A stretch of 64,000 bases of DNA, taken from contig NZ_JANFDG010000009.1 of the NCBI RefSeq assembly GCF_024609765.1, forward strand, positions 1 through 64,000, read 5' to 3'. Positions 25,272 to 36,409 of this stretch are shown one piece after another. The notes beneath the pieces were generated by a model. The model was not told the DNA's origin, did no database searches, and was given only the letters and a program-made list of their open reading frames with translations. This DNA is from Shinella pollutisoli (GTDB lineage Bacteria; Pseudomonadota; Alphaproteobacteria; Rhizobiales; Rhizobiaceae). The position numbers and the translations under genes were made by a program. Within the stretch, counting starts at the first letter, position 1. Each line of letters opens with the position of its first letter.

Positions 25272-26675
25272 ATGTCCGAGATGATCCGATCGCTCCGGCG
25301 CGACCTGAACGAATTCGGCGACGCGCTCGTCCTTGCCGGCGCCGACGTGCTCGAAAGCTGCCACCCCGGCGAGCATCCGGACAATCTGCGCGCCGGCGCC
25401 ATGGCCATGCCCGCCACGCCCGAGGCCGCCGCCGCCGTGGTGCGCTGGTGCGGCGCGCACGGCGTCGCCATCGTGCCGCAGGGCGGGCTGACCGGGCTCG
25501 TCGGCGGTGCCACGAGCCGGCCGGGCGAGCTCATCCTCTCCACCGCCCGGCTGACGCGGATCGAAGCGATCGACCCGCTCGCGCGCACCGCGACCGTCGA
25601 GGCCGGCGTGACGCTCGAGGTGCTGCAGGCGGCCGCCGCCGCGCACGGCCTCACGCCCGGCATCGACCTTGCCTCGCGCGGCAGCGCCACCGTCGGCGGC
25701 ATGATCGCCACCAATGCCGGCGGCATCCTCGCCTTCCGCAACGGCGTGATGCGCCACCAGGTGCTCGGCATCGAGGCGGTGCTGCCGGACGGCGGCCTGT
25801 TCAGCGACATGACGGAGGTCATGAAGGTCTCCGCCGGGCCGGACGTGAAGCAGCTGCTGATCGGCTCGGAGGGCGCCTACGGCTTCGTCACCCGCGCCGT
25901 GCTGAAGCTCGAAAGCCGCAACCCGATGCGGGCGACCGCGCTCGTCGGCGTGCGCCATGCCGCCTCGGCGCTCGAAGTCGTCGGCCGTTTCCGCGCGCTG
26001 CCCGCCGTCCAGCTCGAAGGGGCCGAGCTGATGTGGCGGCGCTTCTTCGCCGACAGCGCCGCGCAGCGGGGTTTCGACACCGGCTGGCTGGAGGCGGACG
26101 CGCCGGCCGTGCTGCTCCTGGAACTTTCCGCCGCAAGCGAGGAGGAGGCGCGCACGGCGCTGGAGGACGGGCTTGCCGCGCTCTGGGAGGCGGAGGCGAT
26201 CGCCGGCGGCATCGTCGCCGCCTCGCTCGACCAGGCGCGGCGCTTCTGGGCGCTGCGCGAGGAGAGCGACTTCATCTACCGGCTGCATCCGGCCGCCCCC
26301 TCCTTCGACGTCTCCGTGCCGCCGGGCAGCCTCGACGGCTATGTCGCGACGCTCAGGTCGCGGCTCGCGGCGCTTGCCGGCGGGCTAGACGCCTATGTCT
26401 ACGGCCACATCGCCGACGGCAACCTCCACCTCTCGGTCTTCGGCGAGGGTGCGACGGACCCGGCGTCCAGGGACGCGATCGAGGATGCGGTCTATGACGG
26501 CGTCGCGGCGCTGGGCGGCAGCTTCTCCGCCGAGCACGGCGTCGGGCTGGAGAAGCGCCGGGCCTATCTCGCCTACGGCAATCCGGCGCGCCGCGCCGTC
26601 GCACAGGCGATCAAGGCGGCGCTCGACCCGAACAACCTCTTCAATCCCGGCAAGGTGCCCTACCGGGCGAATTGA
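25272..26675 (+). CDS. FAD-binding oxidoreductase, GlcD/D-2-hydroxyacid dehydrogenase family
   Basis: The protein has 467 residues from ATG 25272 with GGAGGAG upstream. The N-terminal half is a PCMH-type FAD domain (PQGGLTGLVGGATSRPGELILS, then ATNAGGILAFRNGVMRHQVLG). The C-terminal half has the FAD-oxidase C domain with the catalytic-site segments YGHIADGNLHLS and SAEHGVGLEKR. This group includes D-lactate, glycolate and D-2-hydroxyglutarate dehydrogenases. The SDR gene follows after 18 bases, so the two probably form an operon. Confidence 0.88.
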   Translation: MSEMIRSLRRDLNEFGDALVLAGADVLESCHPGEHPDNLRAGAMAMPATPEAAAAVVRWCGAHGVAIVPQGGLTGLVGGATSRPGELILSTARLTRIEAIDPLARTATVEAGVTLEVLQAAAAAHGLTPGIDLASRGSATVGGMIATNAGGILAFRNGVMRHQVLGIEAVLPDGGLFSDMTEVMKVSAGPDVKQLLIGSEGAYGFVTRAVLKLESRNPMRATALVGVRHAASALEVVGRFRALPAVQLEGAELMWRRFFADSAAQRGFDTGWLEADAPAVLLLELSAASEEEARTALEDGLAALWEAEAIAGGIVAASLDQARRFWALREESDFIYRLHPAAPSFDVSVPPGSLDGYVATLRSRLAALAGGLDAYVYGHIADGNLHLSVFGEGATDPASRDAIEDAVYDGVAALGGSFSAEHGVGLEKRRAYLAYGNPARRAVAQAIKAALDPNNLFNPGKVPYRAN

Positions 26676-26693
26676 GCACAGAAGGAGAGTTCC

Positions 26694-27482
26694 ATGGATC
26701 TCGGCATCACCGGCAAACGCGCCCTCGTCCTCGCCGCCTCGCGCGGCCTCGGCAAGGGCATCGCCGTGGCGCTCGCGCGCGAGGGCGCCGACGTGCTGCT
26801 CTGCGGCCGCAGCGCCGAGACGCTCGCCGCCAATTGCGCGGCCATCAACGCGGAGGGCCGCGGCCGGGCGGACTGGGTGCGGGCCGACCTGGAGGACGCG
26901 GCCTTCGTCGAGACGGTGGCGCAGGCGGCCGGGGACCGCCTCGGCGGCGTCGACATCCTCGTCAACAATTCCGGCGGGCCGAAGCCGGGCGCGACGGAGG
27001 ACATGGGCGCCGACGTGCTGCTCGCCTTTTTCCAGTCGATGGTGCTGCGCCAGATCACGCTTGCCAACCGGCTGCTGCCCGGCATGAAGGCGCGCGGCTG
27101 GGGCCGCATCCTGACGGTCGCCTCCTCCGGCGTGATCGAGCCGATCCCGGGGCTCGCGCTCTCCAACACGCTGCGCCCGGCGCTCGCCGGCTGGTCGAAG
27201 ACGCTCGCCGCCGAGGTCGCGCGATACGGCATCACCAGCAACCTGCTCCTGCCGGGCAGCATCCTCACCGACCGGCTGGTGAGCCTCGACGCCGCGGCGG
27301 CGGAGCGCAGCGGCCGGACGGTCGAGGCGGTGCGCGCCGAATCGGAAGCGGCGATCCCCGCCGGCCGCTACGGCACCGTCGAGGAATTCGCCGCCACCGC
27401 CGCCTTCCTCTGCAGCCAGCCCGCAAGCTACGTCACCGGCAGCCTGATCCGCTGCGACGGCGGCGCGGCGCGGTCGGTGTAG
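26694..27482 (+). CDS. Atypical short-chain dehydrogenase/reductase (SDR)
   Basis: The protein has 262 residues. The dinucleotide-binding loop is ASRGLGKG rather than TGxxxGxG, and the structural NNSGG motif is present (residues 91-95). The catalytic Ser is represented in VASSGV (144-145). Where YxxxK should stand the sequence reads SNTLR (157-161), so the canonical Tyr and Lys are both missing. A known BKR-like subgroup of SDRs has this departure. It is probably cotranscribed with the flavoprotein oxidase gene. Its reaction, if any, is unknown. The stop is one base from the stop of the convergent brnA. Confidence 0.85.
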   Translation: MDLGITGKRALVLAASRGLGKGIAVALAREGADVLLCGRSAETLAANCAAINAEGRGRADWVRADLEDAAFVETVAQAAGDRLGGVDILVNNSGGPKPGATEDMGADVLLAFFQSMVLRQITLANRLLPGMKARGWGRILTVASSGVIEPIPGLALSNTLRPALAGWSKTLAAEVARYGITSNLLLPGSILTDRLVSLDAAAAERSGRTVEAVRAESEAAIPAGRYGTVEEFAATAAFLCSQPASYVTGSLIRCDGGAARSV

Positions 27483-27483
27483 G

Positions 27484-27804
27484 CTATAGACCGGCGATCT
27501 TGCGCAGATCGTCGTTCATCCGGCTTTGCCACCCTTTGCCGGTGGCCTTGTAGTGATCGACAAGATCGGGGTCGAGCCGGATGGTGACGGATCTTTTCGT
27601 CAGAACGGTTCTCGGCCGGCCCTTGGCCTTGCGGGCCTGTCCCAGCGCCTTGAAGAAGGCGGGCGGCAGAACCTCTTTCGCGGGGCGCAGGTTTTCGATT
27701 TCCTCTTGCGTGAGAGGAGGATTGTCACAAACGGCGTCCCAATCCTCCTTTGAATATCCGCGCCCCGGCTGAAAAGCCGCTTCGCGTCCGGGCTTATCTG
27801 CCAT
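27484..27804 (-). CDS. brnA: BrnA-family antitoxin
   Basis: The protein has 106 residues from ATG 27804 with a strong AAAGGAG upstream. The C-terminal part (VTIRLDPDLVDHYKATGKGWQSRMNDDLRK) is the ribbon-helix-helix DNA-binding segment typical of BrnA. It would neutralise BrnT and repress the pair. Its start overlaps the end of brnT by 11 bases, in the usual toxin-first order. The 3' end nearly touches the SDR gene. Confidence 0.9.
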   Translation of the reverse strand: MADKPGREAAFQPGRGYSKEDWDAVCDNPPLTQEEIENLRPAKEVLPPAFFKALGQARKAKGRPRTVLTKRSVTIRLDPDLVDHYKATGKGWQSRMNDDLRKIAGL

Positions 27805-28048
27805 CGAACAGGCTCCTTTCTTCGCGTTTCGCAACGCGGAAGCTGATGATTGAGATCGCCTCGACCCCGAGCTCCGCATAGACGATGACGGTGACAAGTC
27901 CTCCGAATTCGCCGATGGCCTTCATTCGGCTGGAGTGGGTCGGAGCGATGTGCGCGGTTTCCCACCGGAAGAAAACGACATCCTCGAAATTGAGGTGATG
28001 CTTGTCGAGATTGGCGATCCGCTTCGGCTCGTCCCAGACGATCTTCAT
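27794..28048 (-). CDS. brnT: BrnT-family ribonuclease toxin
   Basis: The protein has 84 residues. The N terminus MKIVWDEPKRIANLDKHHLNFEDV and the C-terminal ISFRVAKREERSLFDGR are typical of BrnT, a RelE-fold ribonuclease. No ribosome binding site precedes ATG 28048 and an AT-rich promoter-like stretch sits immediately upstream, so a very short leader is possible. It is divergent to the uracil-DNA-glycosylase-like gene. Confidence 0.9.
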   Translation of the reverse strand: MKIVWDEPKRIANLDKHHLNFEDVVFFRWETAHIAPTHSSRMKAIGEFGGLVTVIVYAELGVEAISIISFRVAKREERSLFDGR

Positions 28049-28052
28049 GGAA

Positions 28053-28108
28053 TGTATGTACAATAATTGCCGCCGGACCGCAATCGATATATGTATGTAC
28101 AATAATTG
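28053..28108 (-). promoter_or_regulatory. Tandem 17-base direct repeats before brnT
   Basis: The 17-mer TGTATGTACAATAATTG occurs exactly twice, at 28053-28069 and 28092-28108, a 39-base period of nearly four helical turns. The surrounding DNA is far more AT-rich than the window. They probably form the BrnA operator and brnT promoter, and could also influence the divergent gene. Confidence 0.65.
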
Positions 28109-28161
28109 GCGGGCGCTCCCTGCCCCTTCCCCCCTCCCTGCCGATCCGGTAGAACGGACGC

Positions 28162-28998
28162 ATGATCCCCGTCCGCGACCTCTCCCCGGCAGAGCTTGCC
28201 GCCCTCCTGCATTTCCATGCGGATGCGGGCGTGGAATGGCTGCTGGAGGAGGAGGCGGTCGACCGGATCGCCGAGTTCGAGGCGATGCGAGCCGCACGCG
28301 GCGCGCCGGCGGCTTCCGTCGACAGGCCGGCGCCGCCCCGGCCCGAGCCGCCGCGCCCGGTGGCCGCGGCCCCGCTGCCGGCGGTGGCGATCCCCGACGG
28401 GCAGGCGGTGGCGGAGGCGGCCTTCGCGGCCGAAAGCGCCCGCTCGCTCGAGGAGCTCCGCGTCGCGATGGAGGCCTTCAACGGCTGCAACCTGAAGACC
28501 AGCGCGCGCTGCCTCGTCTTCGCCGAGGGCAATCCCAAGCCGCGGGTGATGGTGATCGGCGCGATGCCGAATGCCGACGACGACCGCGACGGAAGGCCCT
28601 TCTCCGGCCGGCAGGGCGTCCTGCTCGACCGCATGCTCGCCGGCATCGGCCTCGACCGCGCCGGCCTGCTCGTCACCAACGTCGTGCCGTGGCGCCCGCC
28701 CGGCAACCGCCCGCCCTCGCCGCGCGAGGCGGACATCTGCCGGCCCTTCGTCGAGCGGCAGATCGCGCTCGCCGAGCCGGAGCGGCTGCTGATCCTCGGC
28801 AATTTCGCCGCCCGCTTCCTCTTCCGCGCCAGCGAGACGATCCACCAGCTGCGCGGGGAATGGCGCGAAGTGGCCGTCGCCGGGCGGTCCATCCCCGCCT
28901 TCGCCACCCTGCATCCGCAGGATCTCGTGTCGGCGCCGATCAGCAAGCGGCTCGCCTGGCAGGACCTGCTTGCGTTCCGTGCAGGCCTCACGGCCTGA
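28162..28998 (+). CDS. Uracil-DNA glycosylase family 4/5-like protein with altered active-site motif
   Basis: The protein has 278 residues: an N-terminal extension with a Pro/Ala-rich linker (about residues 45-75), then the glycosylase domain. Family features include FNGCNLKTSARCLVF with Cys109 and Cys117, DDDRDGRPFSGRQGVLLDRML, and TNVVPWRPPGNRPPSPREADICRPF with another Cys. The usual GEAPG of motif 1 reads GAMPN (133-137), so the conserved Glu is gone. The enzymes of this family remove uracil from DNA and carry a 4Fe-4S cluster; activity here is uncertain. It is divergent to the BrnTA pair. Confidence 0.8.
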   Translation: MIPVRDLSPAELAALLHFHADAGVEWLLEEEAVDRIAEFEAMRAARGAPAASVDRPAPPRPEPPRPVAAAPLPAVAIPDGQAVAEAAFAAESARSLEELRVAMEAFNGCNLKTSARCLVFAEGNPKPRVMVIGAMPNADDDRDGRPFSGRQGVLLDRMLAGIGLDRAGLLVTNVVPWRPPGNRPPSPREADICRPFVERQIALAEPERLLILGNFAARFLFRASETIHQLRGEWREVAVAGRSIPAFATLHPQDLVSAPISKRLAWQDLLAFRAGLTA

Positions 28999-29184
28999 AT
29001 CACCCGCCAGCCGGCCGGCGAAGGAAGCATTTGCCCGACACGCCGCGATTCTGCCCAAAGTATGAACAGTTTATTTCAGAAGCCATGCGGATTGCGCATA
29101 TCAGCCGGGCATTATGCCGCATTGCAAAATCGATGATGCGGCGCAATATGCGACAACGGGAGGAACAGAGTAAGGAATCGACCC

Positions 29185-29361
29185 ATGACCGCCCGCTTTC
29201 GGCCCATCCATTCGAGCTTCGAGACGCTCCGCCATGCCGGTATCCGCGCCGGCCACGGCTTCGGCGCCATCGCCGCCCCGGCCAACGAGCAGATGACGGC
29301 GACCGGCTTCGCCCGGATCAACCGGCCGGTCCAGATCTTCTCGGAATTCATCCAGCGCTGA
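29185..29361 (+). CDS. Small protein of unknown function with its own terminator
   Basis: The frame encodes 58 residues and starts at ATG 29185 with AAGGA eight bases upstream. It ends just before a textbook terminator. The protein is cytoplasmic by appearance, moderately basic, with no membrane helix or cysteine. Codon use is like the neighbouring genes. The 186-base leader is AT-richer and holds several inverted repeats. I recognise no family. Confidence 0.65.
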   Translation: MTARFRPIHSSFETLRHAGIRAGHGFGAIAAPANEQMTATGFARINRPVQIFSEFIQR

Positions 29362-29387
29362 CCGGACCTGCGCAACCGCCTTGCCCG

Positions 29388-29413
29388 AGGGCGCCGTCGC
29401 GGCGCCCTTTTTT
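29388..29413 (+). terminator. Rho-independent terminator of the small gene
   Basis: A 9-bp perfect stem (29388-29396 with 29400-29408) with a 3-base loop is followed directly by a run of six T. It lies 27 bases after the small gene's stop and before the convergent exporter's stop. Confidence 0.92.
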
Positions 29414-29428
29414 GCGTCCGGTCCCCGC

Positions 29429-30367
29429 TCATCCCTGCGGCGTCATGTGCCGCCGCGCCGCGCGCCGGCGCAGGCCGAGCTGGTGCTCGCGCAGGATCAC
29501 GAAGATGCCGGCGGCAACGACGATGGCGGTTCCCGCCAGCATCGGCGGCGTCGGCACGTCGCCGAACAGGACATAGCCGACGAGGATGCCGAGCACGATC
29601 GACGTGTATTCGAAGGGCGCGATGGTGGAGACGTCGGCGTAGCGGTAGCTCGCCGTCAGCAGGAGCTGCGCCACGCCGCCGCAGACGCCGGCCAGCGCCA
29701 GCAGCACCAGAGCCTCCAGGCCGATCGGGCTCCAGCCGAAGGGAAGCGTGGCGAGCGAGAAGACGGAGGCCGAGATCGAGAAATAGAGCACGATGGTCGG
29801 CGTGGGCTCGGTCTTCACCAGCTTGCGCACGAGCACCATGGCGCAGGCGCCGAGCGTCGCCGAGGCGAGCACCGCGAGCGCCCCCGTCGCCTCCCCGGAG
29901 CCGGCCCCGCCGTCGCGGAACAGCGTCAGCCGCGGCCAGACGATGACGATCACCCCCGACAGCCCGACGAGCACCGCCGTCCAGCGGTAGATGCCGACCG
30001 CCTCCTTGAGGAAGACGGCGGCGATGACGACGGCGATAAGCGGCATGGCGTAGCCGATGGCGATCGCCTCGGGCAGCGGCAGATGGACGAGACCGTAGAA
30101 GCCGCAGCCCATGGAGAGGATGCCGACGAAGCCGCGCGTGAGGTGCCCGATCGGATAGTCGGTGCGCCAGGCCGTGCGCAACTGCCCCTGCAGGGCGAGC
30201 ATCGCCACGATCGGCAGGAGGGCGAAGGCGGAGCGCAGGAAGGTGATCTGCCCGGCGGCGATGTCCTTGCCCGCCGCCTTGATCAGCGTCGACATGCAGA
30301 GGAACACCACCACCGACGCGACCTTGAGGACAATCCCCTTCATCGGGGTGGGAGGATCGACTTGCAT
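29429..30367 (-). CDS. EamA/DMT-family transporter
   Basis: The protein has 312 residues with ten predicted helices in two EamA units. Typical segments are AFALLPIVAML after an early Arg, AIAIGYAMPLIAVVIAAVFLKE at the end of the first unit, and TSIVLGILVGYVLFGDVP at the end of the second. It belongs to the drug/metabolite transporter superfamily, related to S-adenosylmethionine or riboflavin-type importers and metabolite exporters; the substrate is unknown. ATG 30367 lacks a good ribosome binding site and an ATG eight codons later is an alternative. The 30368-30628 spacer before pepN holds promoters only. Confidence 0.83.
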   Translation of the reverse strand: MQVDPPTPMKGIVLKVASVVVFLCMSTLIKAAGKDIAAGQITFLRSAFALLPIVAMLALQGQLRTAWRTDYPIGHLTRGFVGILSMGCGFYGLVHLPLPEAIAIGYAMPLIAVVIAAVFLKEAVGIYRWTAVLVGLSGVIVIVWPRLTLFRDGGAGSGEATGALAVLASATLGACAMVLVRKLVKTEPTPTIVLYFSISASVFSLATLPFGWSPIGLEALVLLALAGVCGGVAQLLLTASYRYADVSTIAPFEYTSIVLGILVGYVLFGDVPTPPMLAGTAIVVAAGIFVILREHQLGLRRRAARRHMTPQG

Positions 30368-30628
30368 GCGGGGACTCGTTTGGACCGCTGCAAGTCTAGC
30401 GGGAGAACGGCACCGGAGCGATCAATTCCGCTGATGTGGCGGCGATAACTTTGATCGGTCGGCGGGCGCCGGACGGGGGCCACGAAAATGTGAACGGCGT
30501 GCGGCTGGAAATGAGATGTTAAGCCAATAAGCCTATCTATTCGTGACATTCGGGGGCACATCGTCCGGGCCCGCCGGCCGCCCATGTGCCGGAACGGGAC
30601 AGGACAGACGCGAGAAGGCAGGCAGCAC

Positions 30629-33277
30629 ATGCGCACAGAGGACGGCCGGATCATTCATCTGGCAGACTATCGCCGGACCGATTTCGTTCTGGAGCGCGTC
30701 GACCTCACCTTCGAGCTGGACCCGACGGAAACCAGGGTGGAGGCCCGGCTGATCTTCCACCGCCGCGAGGGCGCCGATCCCGCCGCCCCCCTCGTGCTCG
30801 ACGGCGACGAGCTCACGCTTGCCGGCCTGCTCTTCGACCAGGTGGAGATGGAGCCTTCCCGCTACGACGCGACGCCGGACAGCCTGACGATCCGCGACCT
30901 GCCGGCAAGCGAGCCCTTCGAGATCACCATCACCACCGTCATCAATCCAGAAGCCAACACGCAGCTGATGGGCCTCTACCGCACCAACGGCGTCTATTGC
31001 ACGCAGTGCGAGGCCGAGGGCTTCCGCCGCATCACCTATTTCCCCGACCGGCCGGACGTGCTCGCCGTCTACACGGTCAACATCATCGCCGACAAGGCGA
31101 GCTGCCCGCTGCTGCTCTCCAACGGCAATTTCCTCGGCGGCGCGGGCTACGGCGAGGGAAAGCACTTCGCCGCCTGGTTCGACCCGCATCCGAAGCCTTC
31201 CTATCTCTTCGCGCTGGTCGCCGGCGACCTCGGCGTGGTCGAGGACACGTTCGTCACGATGTCCGGCCGCGAGGTGGCGCTGAGGATCTATGTCGAGCAC
31301 GGCAAGGAGCCGCGCGCGGCCTATGCGATGGACGCGCTGAAGCGCTCGATGAGATGGGACGAGGAGGCGTTCGGCTGCGAATACGACCTCGACATCTTCA
31401 TGGTCGTGGCCGTCTCCGACTTCAACATGGGCGCCATGGAGAACAAGGGGCTCAACGTCTTCAACGACAAGTACGTGCTCGCCGACCCGGAGACGGCGAC
31501 CGACCAGGACTATGCCAATATCGAGGCGATCATCGCGCATGAGTATTTCCACAACTGGACCGGCAACCGCGTCACCTGCCGCGACTGGTTCCAGCTCTGC
31601 CTGAAGGAAGGCCTGACGGTCTACCGCGACCACGAGTTCTCCGCCGACCAGCGCTCGCGCGCCGTCAAGCGCATCGCCGAGGTCAGGCACCTGAAGTCGG
31701 AGCAGTTCCCGGAGGACGCCGGGCCGCTGGCCCATCCGGTGCGCCCGGTGAAATACCGCGAGATCAACAACTTCTATACGACGACCGTCTACGAGAAGGG
31801 CTCCGAGGTGACGCGGATGATCGCCACGCTCGTCGGCCGCGAGACCTTCCGCAAGGGCATGGACCTCTATTTCGAGCGGCACGACGGCGACGCCGCGACG
31901 ATCGAGGACTTCGTCAAATGCTTCGAGGCGGCGAGCGGCCGCGACCTCACGCAGTTCTCGCTCTGGTACCACCAGGCGGGCACGCCGCTCGTCACCGTCT
32001 CCTCCGCCTATGACGCCGGCAAGGGCGTGCTGACGCTGTCGCTGGAGCAGACGATCCCGCCGACGCCGGGCCAGGCCGTCAAGGAGCCGATGCACATCCC
32101 GCTGCGCTTCGGCCTGCTGCTTGCCGACGGCTCGGAGGCCGTGCCCTCCGCCGTCGAGGGCGCGGAGGTGACCGGCGACGTGCTGCACCTGACCGCCCGC
32201 CGCCAGACCGTCACCTTCTCGGGCATCGCCTCGCGCCCGGTCGTGTCGCTCAACCGCGGCTTCTCCGCGCCGATCAACCTGCATTTCGAGCAGGCGCCGG
32301 CCGACCTCGCCCATATCGCCCGCAACGACAGCGACCTCTTCGCCCGCTGGCAGGCGCTGACCGACCTCGCGCTGCCGAACCTCGTCGCCGCGGCGCGGAA
32401 CGCCCGCGCCGGCACGCCGGTCGAGCCGGACGCCATGCTCGCCGACACGCTGCTTGCCATCGCCGCCGACGAGACGCTGGAGCCCGCCTTCCGCGCGCAG
32501 GCGCTGGCGCTGCCGTCCGAATCCGACATCGCCCGCGAGCTCGCCAGCAACAACGATCCCGACGCGATCCGCGCCGGCCGCGAGGCGGTCTTCGCCTTCG
32601 TCGCCGGGCGCGATCCGGCGGTCTTCGCCGCCCTCACCGAACGCCACCGCACCGAAGGCCCCTTCGCGCCGGACGCCGCGAGCGCCGGCCGCCGGGCGCT
32701 GCGCAACGCGGCGCTCGCCTATCTCGCCGTCGCCGAGGGGACGCCGGCGCGCGCGGCCGGGGCCTTCGCGGCCGCCGACAACATGACGGACCTCAGCGCC
32801 GCGCTCGGCGTGCTCGCCCACCGCTTCCCCGACGCGCCGGAGACGGCGGAGGCGCTGGAGGCCTTCCGCGCCCGTTTCGCCGATAATGCGCTCGTCCTCG
32901 ACAAGTGGTTCTCGATCCAGGCGACCATCCCCGGCGCCGGCGCGCTCGACCGCGTGAAGCGGCTGATGGGAAGCCCGCATTTCACCATGGCGAACCCGAA
33001 CCGCGTGCGCGCCCTCGTCGGCACCTTCGCCTTCGCCAACCCGACCGGCTTCAACCGGGCGGACGGCGCCGGCTACCGCTTCCTTGCCGAGCAGATCCTC
33101 GCCATCGACCCGAAGAACCCGCAGCTCGCCGCGCGCATCCTCACCGCCATGCGCTCCTGGCGCGCGCTGGAGGAGGTCCGCGCCGACCATGCGTTGAACG
33201 CGCTGCGCTCGATCTCCAACGCAGGCAAGCTCTCCTCCGACGTGGCCGACATCGTCGAGCGGATGCTGAAGGGGTAG
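30629..33277 (+). CDS. pepN: Aminopeptidase N (M1 family)
   Basis: The protein has 882 residues, close to the E. coli enzyme. It removes N-terminal amino acids from peptides in the cytoplasm. The exopeptidase motif is GAMEN (268-272). The zinc site is HEYFHNWTGNR with H304, E305 and H308, and the third ligand is Glu in LKEGLTVYRDHEF. An AAGGCAGG sequence stands before ATG 30629. A RIME follows, then the PleC-like kinase on the same strand. Confidence 0.96.
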   Translation: MRTEDGRIIHLADYRRTDFVLERVDLTFELDPTETRVEARLIFHRREGADPAAPLVLDGDELTLAGLLFDQVEMEPSRYDATPDSLTIRDLPASEPFEITITTVINPEANTQLMGLYRTNGVYCTQCEAEGFRRITYFPDRPDVLAVYTVNIIADKASCPLLLSNGNFLGGAGYGEGKHFAAWFDPHPKPSYLFALVAGDLGVVEDTFVTMSGREVALRIYVEHGKEPRAAYAMDALKRSMRWDEEAFGCEYDLDIFMVVAVSDFNMGAMENKGLNVFNDKYVLADPETATDQDYANIEAIIAHEYFHNWTGNRVTCRDWFQLCLKEGLTVYRDHEFSADQRSRAVKRIAEVRHLKSEQFPEDAGPLAHPVRPVKYREINNFYTTTVYEKGSEVTRMIATLVGRETFRKGMDLYFERHDGDAATIEDFVKCFEAASGRDLTQFSLWYHQAGTPLVTVSSAYDAGKGVLTLSLEQTIPPTPGQAVKEPMHIPLRFGLLLADGSEAVPSAVEGAEVTGDVLHLTARRQTVTFSGIASRPVVSLNRGFSAPINLHFEQAPADLAHIARNDSDLFARWQALTDLALPNLVAAARNARAGTPVEPDAMLADTLLAIAADETLEPAFRAQALALPSESDIARELASNNDPDAIRAGREAVFAFVAGRDPAVFAALTERHRTEGPFAPDAASAGRRALRNAALAYLAVAEGTPARAAGAFAAADNMTDLSAALGVLAHRFPDAPETAEALEAFRARFADNALVLDKWFSIQATIPGAGALDRVKRLMGSPHFTMANPNRVRALVGTFAFANPTGFNRADGAGYRFLAEQILAIDPKNPQLAARILTAMRSWRALEEVRADHALNALRSISNAGKLSSDVADIVERMLKG

Positions 33278-33289
33278 CGGACGCAACCG

Positions 33290-33437
33290 CCCCTCATCCC
33301 GCTGCCGCGACCTTCTCCCCGCAGGCGGGGAGAAGGGAGATGACGCAACGTTTTCCTCTCTTAGAGGGAAGCCGTCGCCACTTGTCTCCTTCGCCCCGCT
33401 TGCGGGGAGAAGGTGGCCGGCAGGCCGGATGAGGGGG
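33290..33437. repeat. Full-length RIME-type repeat
   Basis: Two palindromes framed by ccctcatcccgctgccgcga and ggcaggccggatgagggg lie in the 315-base gap between pepN and the kinase gene. The remaining bases (33438-33592) are AT-richer and probably carry the kinase promoter. Confidence 0.88.
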
Positions 33438-33592
33438 GCATTCCACCCCGCGCAATCCCAAATTCCCAACCACAAGAATTGGTTAAGAATCCGTTAGCTT
33501 TCCCTCTGGACAAGCCGAATCACAATTGATTCATTAGGGCAGATTCGGGCGAGCGGCGCGCCGAATCGGCAAGAGACACGATTGGAAGACGA

Positions 33593-35935
<2,343 letters not shown>

Positions 35936-35947
35936 GCAGAACCGGCC

Positions 35948-36409
35948 CTATCGCCGCGGGCTCAGGGGAAAGGCCGCGGCATCGTCCTCCCAGGGATTGA
36001 AGACGACGGCGCCGCTTTCGCACACGTCCCGCCCGTTCCGCGTCACGAGGTAGAGATCGTGGACGACGGCGGTCGCGGCCAGCAGCGTGTCGATCACCGG
36101 GGGCGCGGTGCCGGTCCTGCGCCGCGCCTCTCCCGAGACCCGGCCCCACAGCCGCACGCAACGGTCGTCGAGCGGCAGGATGCGGCTGGAGAACCGCGCC
36201 TCCAGCGCGTCGCGCGCCGCCGCGTAGCGCCAGCGCTCGGGATGGTCCCCGGCGAGATTGGCGATCCCCTTGTCGTATTCGGCGAGCGTCAGCACGCTGA
36301 GGAAGAAGCTCTCCTCGGCCTGCGCGGCCGCCCATCGCTTCACGGACGGGGCGCCGTTCGGACTGATCAGCGCGGCGATGACGTTGGTGTCGAGCAGCCA
36401 GCCGATCAA
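35948..36409 (-). CDS. PIN-domain toxin (VapC/FitB type)
   Basis: The protein has 153 residues. PIN residues are visible: Asp in WLLDTNVIAAL, Glu in LTLAEYDKG, Asp in VIDTLLAATA and the end TRNGRDVCESGAVVFNPW. This last form is common in FitB/VapC-type ribonuclease toxins. Its start overlaps the antitoxin stop by 4 bases. It lies between two convergent core genes and stops 12 bases from the pleC stop, suggesting insertion of the module at this point. Confidence 0.88.
   Translation of the reverse strand: MIGWLLDTNVIAALISPNGAPSVKRWAAAQAEESFFLSVLTLAEYDKGIANLAGDHPERWRYAAARDALEARFSSRILPLDDRCVRLWGRVSGEARRRTGTAPPVIDTLLAATAVVHDLYLVTRNGRDVCESGAVVFNPWEDDAAAFPLSPRR

Noticed and set aside
30533-33475. 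Long open frame antisense to pepN
   Set aside because: It is a shadow of the pepN codons; low-complexity composition and no recognisable motif.
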